This document shows positions 1 through 4,666 of a stretch of 5,101 bases of DNA, one piece after another. The notes under the pieces were generated by a model. It searched no databases, was not told where the DNA came from, and worked only from the letters and a program-made list of their open reading frames with translations. This stretch comes from JBDNDK01 sp046719185. Its GTDB lineage: Bacteria > Armatimonadota > UBA5829. The stretch is taken from contig JBDNDK010000168.1 in NCBI GenBank assembly GCA_046719185.1, positions 1 through 5,101 of the forward strand. The letters run 5' to 3'. The translations under genes were made by a program, and so were the position numbers. Position 1 is the first letter of the stretch; the number at the start of each line of letters is the position of its first letter.

Positions 1-75
1 CGCCTGTGCAGACATTTCATCATCAGGCTGTATTTCGGGATGAATGAGCCGTACCAGCGGGTGCGCCATGAATTT
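1..75. other. GC-richer segment that breaks RtcB homology
   Basis: By hand count about 39 of the first 75 bases are G or C (~52%), against about 35% in the following 85 bases and less further on. Codons read in the rtcB frame here (GCG, CAC, CCG, CTG, CGG, CTC, CCC) are rare in the rest of the window. The residues after IENT (171) do not fit the continuation expected in RtcB, which is normally a Gly/Cys-containing acidic stretch followed by GADP. No protein family is recognised in any frame of this short piece. It may be an insertion boundary, a recombination junction or a chimeric contig end. Confidence 0.5.
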
Positions 76-588
76 CGTGTTTTCAATATCTTCAGCCCAT
101 CCCATGCCTTGTTCAACTACCCACTTAGCACCTTTAATCATTACTTTCTTTAATTCTTTATCATCAACCCTTATTTTGCCTTCACCACCAACACCACAAG
201 GAACATTTGCATATATTTTATCTACCAAATCAGAAATTTTATTTTTCACTTCTTTGATATTAAGATCACTTCTTAGAAATCTTACTCCACAATTTATATC
301 AAATCCTACTCCACCCGGTGATACAACTCCACTTTTCATATCCATAGCTGCAACACCGCCTATTGGAAATCCATATCCCCAATGTATGTCTGGCATTGCC
401 ATTGAAGAGCCTACAATCCCCGGTAAAAAAGCAACATTCATCACTTGATTTAATGACTCATCAAGATCAGCCATTGTTTTTTCAGAAGCATACACAATGC
501 CATCAGTTAACATTCCATCTTTACATTTAGATGGAATCTTTATTCTATATTCATCTATTCTTTCTATTTTACAAATATTTTCAGACAT
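1..588 (-). CDS. rtcB: RNA-splicing ligase RtcB, N-terminal part (partial, runs off left edge)
   Basis: RtcB joins RNA 2',3'-cyclic phosphate (or 3'-phosphate) ends to 5'-OH ends in a GTP- and Mn-dependent reaction, in tRNA splicing or RNA repair in the cytoplasm. The reading frame stays open from ATG at 588 to base 1 (196 codons). It shows the family hallmarks: LPGIVGSSMAMPDIHWGYGFPIGGVAA-type block at residues 55-81, SPGGVGFDINCGVR at 90-103, where D97 and C100 match the Mn ligands of archaeal RtcB, NVPCGVG at 128-134, and GAKWVVEQGMGW at 153-164. Full-length RtcB is about 480 residues, so over half is missing. The start is supported by AGAAGG (599-594), 5 nt before ATG. The gene follows the DUF721 gene after 9 bp, so the two probably form an operon. 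No intein interrupts the C100 site. Beyond residue ~171 (below base ~76) the frame stays open, but the family pattern is lost and base composition changes. The RtcB call is very secure; the integrity of the gene at the edge is not. Confidence 0.95.
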   Translation of the reverse strand, partial: MSENICKIERIDEYRIKIPSKCKDGMLTDGIVYASEKTMADLDESLNQVMNVAFLPGIVGSSMAMPDIHWGYGFPIGGVAAMDMKSGVVSPGGVGFDINCGVRFLRSDLNIKEVKNKISDLVDKIYANVPCGVGGEGKIRVDDKELKKVMIKGAKWVVEQGMGWAEDIENTKFMAHPLVRLIHPEIQPDDEMSAQA

Positions 589-597
589 TTTTGCCTT

Positions 598-1173
598 CTA
601 ATTATTTTGCTGCTGTTTTTCTCTTTTTTTAGCAGTGATAAGAGTTTTTATTATTTTCTCTCTCAAATCATCAAATTCTATTTTTTCTGCTTTCTTTCTT
701 ATTTTCTCCATTTCATCATCATTAAGTATAATATCTGTAATTTTACTCCTATCTTCATCACTAATGCCATATTTTCTATTGGCTAATAGTTGTTTATAAC
801 CCCTTGATGTAAATTTTATATCTTTTATTATTTTCTCACCTACATAAGAATTCATTTTTTTAATTATCTCATTTTTTAATAGGGTTAATTCATTAGACCA
901 ACTGCTGCTTTTGCAACATACAAACAACACTCCATCTTGTATCTTTTCTGGTATAGATGCGTCAGCTATCTGTTTTCCAACCACCTCCTGATAGCCGGCA
1001 ATAGCTTTTGCTTCAAGAAAAGTTTTTTTCATACCTTTATCTTTTAGTGCAGTATGAATTATGCCTGAAACACTATTAAGTCCGAATCTGGTATTTATAT
1101 ATTCATCATCATAAAAATTCAATATACTTAATCCATATAAATATGTTATGTTATTTAATATATTTGCCGACAT
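598..1173 (-). CDS. DUF721 / DciA-family protein with N-terminal extension
   Basis: This 191-residue protein has a DUF721 core at about 34-124. It contains an EVVG-KQIADASIP segment (63-75, with Y61 where the family usually has Trp), the strand DGVLFVCCKSSSW (80-92), the helix SNELTLLKNEIIKKMN (93-108), and IIKDIKF (115-121). DUF721 includes DciA, the loader/partner of replicative helicase DnaB in bacteria lacking DnaC, which has a KH-like nucleic-acid-binding fold. That this protein does that job is inferred. The tail (125-191) is highly charged and ends KKREKQQQNN, so it is probably disordered. Residues 1-32 lie outside the family pattern. The AGGA before ATG 1173 is only 1-2 nt away, which is poor spacing; a TTG at 1122 (Leu18) with GGA 9 nt upstream is an alternative start. 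The stop TAG (600-598) overlaps the rtcB Shine-Dalgarno, suggesting coupled translation. The family call is good; the start is uncertain. Confidence 0.82.
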   Translation of the reverse strand: MSANILNNITYLYGLSILNFYDDEYINTRFGLNSVSGIIHTALKDKGMKKTFLEAKAIAGYQEVVGKQIADASIPEKIQDGVLFVCCKSSSWSNELTLLKNEIIKKMNSYVGEKIIKDIKFTSRGYKQLLANRKYGISDEDRSKITDIILNDDEMEKIRKKAEKIEFDDLREKIIKTLITAKKREKQQQNN

Positions 1174-1194
1174 TTCCTATGTTCAGATAATAAT

Positions 1195-1208
1195 TTTATA
1201 ATTATAAA
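1195..1208. repeat. 14-bp perfect palindrome in the divergent promoter
   Basis: TTTATAATTATAAA reads the same on both strands and covers the candidate minus-strand -10 box (1206-1201); a TATAAT also reads on plus at 1197-1202. It could serve as a shared -10 or operator, but A/T-only palindromes arise easily in DNA of this composition. Confidence 0.4.
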
Positions 1209-1245
1209 TATGTATAAATGATACCAAAGAATGATACAATTTCAA
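1201..1245 (-). promoter_or_regulatory. Probable promoter(s) for the DUF721-rtcB operon
   Basis: Two sigma70-like pairs can be read on the minus strand in the divergent gap. One is TTTGGT (1228-1223), 16 bp, TATAAT (1206-1201). The other is TTGAAA (1245-1240), 16 bp, TATCAT (1223-1218). Either would give a short leader before ATG 1173. The region is very AT-rich, so chance matches are likely. No comparably good pair is seen on the plus strand for the ABC gene. Confidence 0.45.
1217..1237. repeat. Direct repeat of AATGATAC, 13-bp period
   Basis: AATGATAC occurs at 1217-1224 and again at 1230-1237 (GTATCATT on the minus strand), between and across the candidate -35 and -10 elements of the minus promoter. 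Spaced direct repeats here could be a tandem regulator-binding site for one or both divergent operons; this is inference only. Confidence 0.35.
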
Positions 1246-1282
1246 ATGAGTATGAGATTATATCTAAATAAACAGTGAGTAA

Positions 1283-2206
1283 ATGGCTGTATTATCAATT
1301 CAAAACTTAAAAAAAAGAATGAACGGCAGATGGATACTCTGGGATATAAACCTTGAGATATCTTCAGCTGAGATTATGGCTGTGTTGGGAAAATCTGACT
1401 CAGGCAAAACTACTCTTGCCAAAATAATAGCTGGTCTTGATATGGCTGATGGTGGAGATATTAGAATATTAGATGAAGACAACCATCAGATAAAATGCCC
1501 TATTGCTCTTCAGAAACCAGCTTATGTTCCTCAACTAACAATCTATCAAAATCTTGATATGTTTGCTTCCTTATGGGGAATACCTAGAAGAATAAAATCA
1601 AAAAAAATTCCATTTCTGCTTGAATTGCTCAATTTGTCTGACTCAAGAAGTTTGAGACCAATAAATGTTTCAAGTGGAGCATTGGTAAAATTAGAACTTG
1701 CAAGAGCACTTCTTCCAGAATCTCAGTTTGTGATAATAGATTCTTTATTAGACAATCTAGACCATAATGTATATGAAAAAGTATGGGATTATATATTAGA
1801 AACAAGAAGAAACAACGGAAGATCATATATAATTTTCACATCAAATGGAAAAGTGAGTGAAATGTGCAACAGATTAGCAGTGATACACAAAGGTAGATTT
1901 GGATTTATTGGCAGACCAGATGATTTAAGAAGACTTGCAGGTGAGGATATGGTTGTTCTCACAGATTTGCATAATCCTTTGCTTAGAAATAAACTCCAAG
2001 AACAGTTCTCTATGGTAGTAAAAGAAGAGGATGGCTATCTGTCTGTTAGAGTATCAAATGGTGAAAAAGCCTTAACTGATTTAGTTACAGAATTTGGCTC
2101 TGAATTGGGTTGTGTATATCTCAAAAGACCAACTCTTGAAGATGCTCTTGATATAATATCAAATGAAAACACCTCAGTATTAAACACAAAGGCTGAGAAA
2201 AGGTAA
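1283..2206 (+). CDS. ABC-2 type exporter ATP-binding protein (DrrA/CcmA-like) with degenerate catalytic motifs
   Basis: This 307-residue protein is a nucleotide-binding domain (about 1-220) plus a C-terminal DrrA-type (DUF4162-like) tail that ends with RPTLEDALDII near residue 283. Walker A is intact (GKSDSGKTT, 36-44) and the Q-loop glutamine is present (YVPQ, Q84). Other motifs have drifted. The signature is VSSGA (129-133) instead of LSGGQ. Walker B reads FVIIDSLLDNLD, so Ser154 replaces the catalytic Glu. The H-loop reads FTSNGK (185-190), with no His. It may therefore bind ATP but hydrolyse it poorly, as in the non-catalytic half of asymmetric ABC pairs, or be a decaying gene. The Shine-Dalgarno before ATG 1283 is weak (GTGAG, 1275-1279). 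The gene is followed after 5 bp by a membrane permease, its obvious partner. Substrate unknown. The family assignment is secure; activity is doubtful. Confidence 0.9.
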   Translation: MAVLSIQNLKKRMNGRWILWDINLEISSAEIMAVLGKSDSGKTTLAKIIAGLDMADGGDIRILDEDNHQIKCPIALQKPAYVPQLTIYQNLDMFASLWGIPRRIKSKKIPFLLELLNLSDSRSLRPINVSSGALVKLELARALLPESQFVIIDSLLDNLDHNVYEKVWDYILETRRNNGRSYIIFTSNGKVSEMCNRLAVIHKGRFGFIGRPDDLRRLAGEDMVVLTDLHNPLLRNKLQEQFSMVVKEEDGYLSVRVSNGEKALTDLVTEFGSELGCVYLKRPTLEDALDIISNENTSVLNTKAEKR

Positions 2207-2211
2207 TATAA

Positions 2212-2559
2212 ATGGCACTCATTCAATACTCTATTGTTGAACTCAAGAGAATATTTACAGTGAGAGGATTATTTACAGCTATAATCCTAGTTCCATTAAT
2301 TCTAGGGCTTTCCAGCTCAATATTTCCAACTCATATAAAAAAGTCATTTATGTTCCAAATAAATTTAATACTCTCATTATCTCTTATAATACTTCTGCAA
2401 GTAAATAGATATATATCAGACAAAAGCTCAGGTTTGTGGGATGGTCTTCTTTCTTGTCCTATCACTCCAGCTACTATCTTTGCTGGCAGAATATTTGCTT
2501 CACTATTTGTGCTGATGTCTCAAATAATAATTTTCTTCCTAATCATCTCCATAGGATAA
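2212..2559 (+). CDS. Truncated ABC-2/CcmB-like exporter permease (N-terminal half)
   Basis: This 115-residue hydrophobic protein is probably the membrane partner of the preceding ATPase. A short amphipathic start (IVELKRIFTVRG, 8-19) leads into likely membrane helices at about 20-38, 47-64 and 95-114. Between helices 2 and 3 lies the typical ABC-2 segment in which a charged Asp/Lys/Gly stretch (DKSSG, 70-74) leads to LLSCPITP (79-86). This layout recalls CcmB and related ABC-2 permeases, which have six helices and 200 or more residues. Here TAA at 2557-2559 ends the protein after three, and the 90 bp to the next gene hold no continuation in either other frame. The start is supported by AAAAGG inside the end of the ATPase gene, implying coupled translation. 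It is either a deletion remnant or a half-size subunit that dimerises. The family is fairly sure, function is doubtful. Confidence 0.75.
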   Translation: MALIQYSIVELKRIFTVRGLFTAIILVPLILGLSSSIFPTHIKKSFMFQINLILSLSLIILLQVNRYISDKSSGLWDGLLSCPITPATIFAGRIFASLFVLMSQIIIFFLIISIG

Positions 2560-2604
2560 TTTACAGCTACCCTAAATTTAAAAGATGTGCTAAAATCTTC
2601 TGAC

Positions 2605-2632
2605 TTTACATATTATGTCAAAATTTTATGAT
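2605..2632 (+). promoter_or_regulatory. Possible promoter for the oxidoreductase gene
   Basis: TTTACA (2605-2610), a 16-bp spacer and TATGAT (2627-2632) resemble a sigma70 promoter. The predicted start near 2639 would fall in the Shine-Dalgarno, which is uncomfortable, so TATTAT (2611-2616) may be the real -10, or the gene may be read from the ABC promoter. The Shine-Dalgarno AGGTGG (2635-2640) lies 9 nt before ATG 2650. Confidence 0.3.
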
Positions 2633-2649
2633 TTAGGTGGAAATTAGAT

Positions 2650-3676
2650 ATGGTAAAAGTTGGAATTGTTGGCACAGGTATAGGCGGAACTCATGCAAAT
2701 GGCTATTCAAAATGTCCGGATGCTGAGATTGCAGCTATCTGTGATATAGACCAAGAACGATGTGGAAAACTGTGTGAAAAATACAATGTGAAAAAGTTTT
2801 ATACAGACTATAAAGAAATGCTTGCAGATGATGAGATAGATGCAATAAGTGTATGCACTCCAAACTCTCTGCATGCTCCATTCACAATTGATGCTCTCAA
2901 AGCTGGAAAGCATGTATTATGTGAAAAGCCAATGGCAACAAATGCAGCTGATGCTAGAAAAATGGTAGATGTTGCAAAAGAGACAGGCAAAATTCTGATG
3001 ATGGCTTTCAATAATAGATTTAGAGGTGACACTCAGCTATTGAAGAAAAAAAATTGAAAATGGTGATCTTGGAGACATCTATTATGCAAAAGCAGGCTGG
3101 CTAAGAAGAAAAGGTATTCCCGGATTTGGTGGATGGTTCACAACAAAATCAATGAGTGGTGGAGGTCCTTTAATTGATCTTGGTGTGCATATTTTAGACC
3201 TCACTCTTTGGCTTATGGGCAACCCAAGACCAGTATATGTTTTGGGAAGCACTTATGGAATATTTGGACCTAGCAAAGCTGCTGCTGTTGGAAAAGTTTA
3301 TGATGTTGAAGATCTTGCATGCTCAATGGTAAAGCTTGAAAATGGTGCAACAATATTCCTTGAAACTAGCTGGGAATCTCATGTTCCGTGTGAAAAATTA
3401 TACAATCAATTAATTGGCACAAAAGGCGGTGCTGAGTTTGATCCGCTCAGAATCTACACAGATATAGATGGCAATGATGCAAATATCGAACTCAAACATC
3501 CAAATATCAGCGGTCATGAAGGTGAGATATTCCATTTTGTGGAATGTGTAAAAGAAAATAAAACACCAATAGCAACTGGTGTGCATGGTCTTCATATTCA
3601 GCTTATTTTAGATGCTATATATGAATCATCTCAAACAGGCAAAGGTGTGGAAATAGACTACACAATCACTAAATAG
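2650..3676 (+). pseudogene. Gfo/Idh/MocA-family oxidoreductase, split by a one-base frameshift
   Basis: This family uses NAD(P) to oxidise or reduce sugars, cyclitols and their derivatives in the cytoplasm. The first part (2650-3057) holds the Rossmann fold: GTGIGG at 8-13, Asp32 ending strand 2 (favouring NAD over NADP) and EKP at 92-94 with catalytic Lys93. Its frame stops at TGA 3055-3057, just after a run of eight A's (3046-3053). Dropping one A restores IENGDLGDIYYAKAGW and continues without a stop to TAG 3676, giving 341 residues, the normal family length. The second part has GGGPLIDLGVHILD, where D176 and H180 sit four apart as in inositol dehydrogenase, completing the K-D-H triad. ATG 3152 lacks a Shine-Dalgarno and cuts the domain, so independent translation is unlikely. 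All motifs survive, so the shift is recent, a homopolymer sequencing error, or bypassed by slippage on the A-run. Substrate cannot be told; inositol- or glucose-type compounds are only the family norm. Confidence 0.92.
3046..3053 (+). other. A8 homopolymer, frameshift site
   Basis: Eight consecutive A's follow TTGAAG. The upstream frame reads AAA AAA AAT TGA; the downstream frame resumes at ATT (3053-3055). A seven-A version would give one continuous oxidoreductase gene. Runs of this length are known sites of RNA polymerase slippage and of sequencing indels. Confidence 0.85.
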
Positions 3677-3690
3677 GAAAAGTATTTTGT

Positions 3691-3713
3691 CACCCTGAAC
3701 TTGTTTCAGGGTC
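3691..3713. repeat. Short GC-rich palindromic repeat (REP-like)
   Basis: ACCCTGAA (3692-3699) and TTCAGGGT (3705-3712) form a perfect 8-bp stem around the loop CTTGT, 15 bp after the oxidoreductase stop. From memory, very similar units (CACCCTGAACTTGTTTCAGG followed by GTCT, or ATCC variants) are scattered between genes in many unrelated bacteria. It is GC-richer than its surroundings. It lacks a following T-run on plus; on minus it is followed by AAAA, so it is a weak terminator at best. Confidence 0.6.
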
Positions 3714-3724
3714 TAGTTAAAATC

Positions 3725-3771
3725 AAGAGGTTAGAGTAGTAATTATAATATTATACAGACTCTAACCTCTT
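3725..3771. terminator. 13-bp perfect inverted repeat between convergent genes (possible bidirectional terminator)
   Basis: AAGAGGTTAGAGT (3725-3737) pairs exactly with ACTCTAACCTCTT (3759-3771). The 21-nt loop contains the palindrome TATAATATTATA (3744-3755). It lies between the 3' ends of the oxidoreductase (plus, 3676) and the M48 protease (minus, 3790), where a two-way transcription barrier is expected. There is no clear T-run directly after either arm, so it is not a textbook intrinsic terminator. It may instead be a small palindromic element. GGTCTAG (3710-3716) and CTAGACC (3790-3796) form an outer 7-bp inverted pair around it. Confidence 0.5.
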
Positions 3772-3789
3772 ACTTCATATATCTAACTT

Positions 3790-4569
3790 CTAGACCTTAG
3801 CATCAGGGTTTACATCAAGAATAAGTTCTTTCTTTCTATCATTATCAACTTCCGCTCTTTTTGCCACTCTATCTATTCTGTCTGGAGTATCTGGATGTGT
3901 GGAAAAATATTTGCTAACACCGCTAACTCTATCTAATCCAAGTTTAGCAAGAGCAATGATTGCTCCTTCTGGATTGTATCCGGATTTGATCATAAAATCC
4001 ACACCATATCTATCAGCTTCAAATTCATTTCTTCTGCTGTAACCTCTACTATGGAGAGTGTAAATAATATCCACACCAAGTCTAGCTGATTCATTTGCAT
4101 CTCTTAAAAGTATAGATGCAATTCCAGATGCAATCAAAGCTTCATTTATAGCTTTTCTACCATGCTGAGCTTCAATGTGTCCAACTTCATGAGCAAGAAC
4201 AAATGCAAGTTCATCATCAGTATCAAGCTTTTGTGCAAGAGCTTTTGTGATGAGCACTGGTCCTCCGGGTGCAGCAAAAGCATTTATTTCCTTAGAATTT
4301 AGAACTTTGAAAGTAAATTCAATGCCCTTTCTTTTTGAATTTGCAGCAACGGAACTTCCAACTCTTTCCACTCTCTGAATTAAATCTCTATCTTCACTTA
4401 GTCCGCCGTATCTTTTTATAACATCTTCTTCCACCTGCTTACCAATTCTAATCTCATCTTTTTGGCTAATCAGCATCAAAGCTTCAGCATTTGGCACAGC
4501 AGCGAATGTGAATAATGTTAAAAGAATAATAGCTGTAAAACATCTAAATAATAGTTTTGCTTTCATCAT
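3790..4569 (-). CDS. M48-family periplasmic zinc metalloprotease (LoiP/BepA catalytic-domain type)
   Basis: This 259-residue protein begins with a signal peptide: basic MMKAKLLFR, a hydrophobic core at 11-25, and a likely cut after AEA (28-30). There is no lipobox. The M48 domain follows, with HEVGH at 127-131 supplying two zinc ligands and the catalytic Glu128. The ExxxD motif at 182-186 (EFEAD) supplies the third ligand, Glu182. STHPDTPDR (223-231) includes His225, which matches the position of the regulatory His of E. coli BepA. Such proteases degrade misassembled outer-membrane proteins in the periplasm. BepA carries a C-terminal TPR domain; this protein lacks one and is nearer LoiP in size. 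GGAGG (4578-4574) is 4 nt before ATG 4569 and 7 nt before ATG 4566, so Met2 is the better start. It has its own probable promoter, and a palindrome lies just before the ribosome site. The neighbouring lipid A enzyme gene fits an envelope role. Family call very secure; natural substrate unknown. Confidence 0.95.
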   Translation of the reverse strand: MMKAKLLFRCFTAIILLTLFTFAAVPNAEALMLISQKDEIRIGKQVEEDVIKRYGGLSEDRDLIQRVERVGSSVAANSKRKGIEFTFKVLNSKEINAFAAPGGPVLITKALAQKLDTDDELAFVLAHEVGHIEAQHGRKAINEALIASGIASILLRDANESARLGVDIIYTLHSRGYSRRNEFEADRYGVDFMIKSGYNPEGAIIALAKLGLDRVSGVSKYFSTHPDTPDRIDRVAKRAEVDNDRKKELILDVNPDAKV

Positions 4570-4570
4570 T

Positions 4571-4578
4571 CCACCTCC
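4571..4578 (-). promoter_or_regulatory. Strong Shine-Dalgarno of the M48 gene
   Basis: On the minus strand GGAGGTGG is followed by A and tandem ATG codons (4569 and 4566). Spacing from GGAGG favours the second ATG (7 nt) over the first (4 nt). It lies one base from a 20-bp palindrome that could mask it in the mRNA. Confidence 0.8.
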
Positions 4579-4579
4579 A

Positions 4580-4599
4580 TTGTGATATGAATATCACAA
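4580..4599. promoter_or_regulatory. 20-bp perfect palindrome in the M48 leader (operator or mRNA hairpin)
   Basis: TTGTGATAT (4580-4588) and ATATCACAA (4591-4599) are exact inverted arms around GA. With the promoter proposed below, this lies about +11 to +30 of the transcript and one base before the Shine-Dalgarno. It could be a repressor site just downstream of the start or a hairpin affecting translation. TGTGA and TCACA half-sites are like those of CRP/FNR-family regulators, but the gap is 8 rather than the usual 6 bases, so that assignment is weak. Confidence 0.55.
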
Positions 4600-4616
4600 A
4601 CAATGAAATTAACCTA

Positions 4617-4645
4617 TATATATAATAGACGATACCCACAATCAA
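4617..4645 (-). promoter_or_regulatory. Probable promoter of the M48 protease gene
   Basis: On the minus strand TTGATT (4645-4640), a 17-bp spacer and TATATA (4622-4617) make a good sigma70-like promoter, within the 97-bp gap after the PagL-like gene. It predicts a start near 4610 and a leader of about 40 nt that includes the 20-bp palindrome. Confidence 0.55.
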
Positions 4646-4666
4646 ATCATTCCAAAATTTTAGAAC

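Noticed and set aside
1..290. Intein in rtcB
   Set aside because: RtcB is a known intein host, but the DINCGVR site is continuous here, and the break near base 75 shows no intein-type Cys/Ser start.
44..448. Plus-strand open frame of 134 codons opposite rtcB
   Set aside because: It is antisense to strongly conserved RtcB sequence, has Pro/Thr/Ser-rich shadow composition and matches no family.
1300..2226. Three short minus-strand frames opposite the ABC ATPase (1300-1482, 1629-1826, 2035-2226)
   Set aside because: They are antisense shadows of a clear ABC gene, with no ribosome sites or recognisable domains.
2576..2600. Hairpin AAGAT...ATCTT after the truncated permease as a terminator
   Set aside because: The stem is only 5 bp, AT-rich, and not followed by a T-run; expected by chance.
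2707..3595. Short minus-strand frames opposite the oxidoreductase (2707-2913, 2808-3032, 3410-3595)
   Set aside because: They overlap conserved coding sequence on the other strand and show no family features.
3152..3676. Separate 174-residue gene starting at ATG 3152
   Set aside because: It is the C-terminal part of the frameshifted oxidoreductase; the same frame is open from 3053, there is no Shine-Dalgarno, and the ATG falls next to the catalytic loop.
4581..4598. Classical CRP/FNR site TGTGA-N6-TCACA
   Set aside because: The half-sites are present, but the spacer is 8 bases, so it does not fit the standard site; kept only as an unspecified palindrome.
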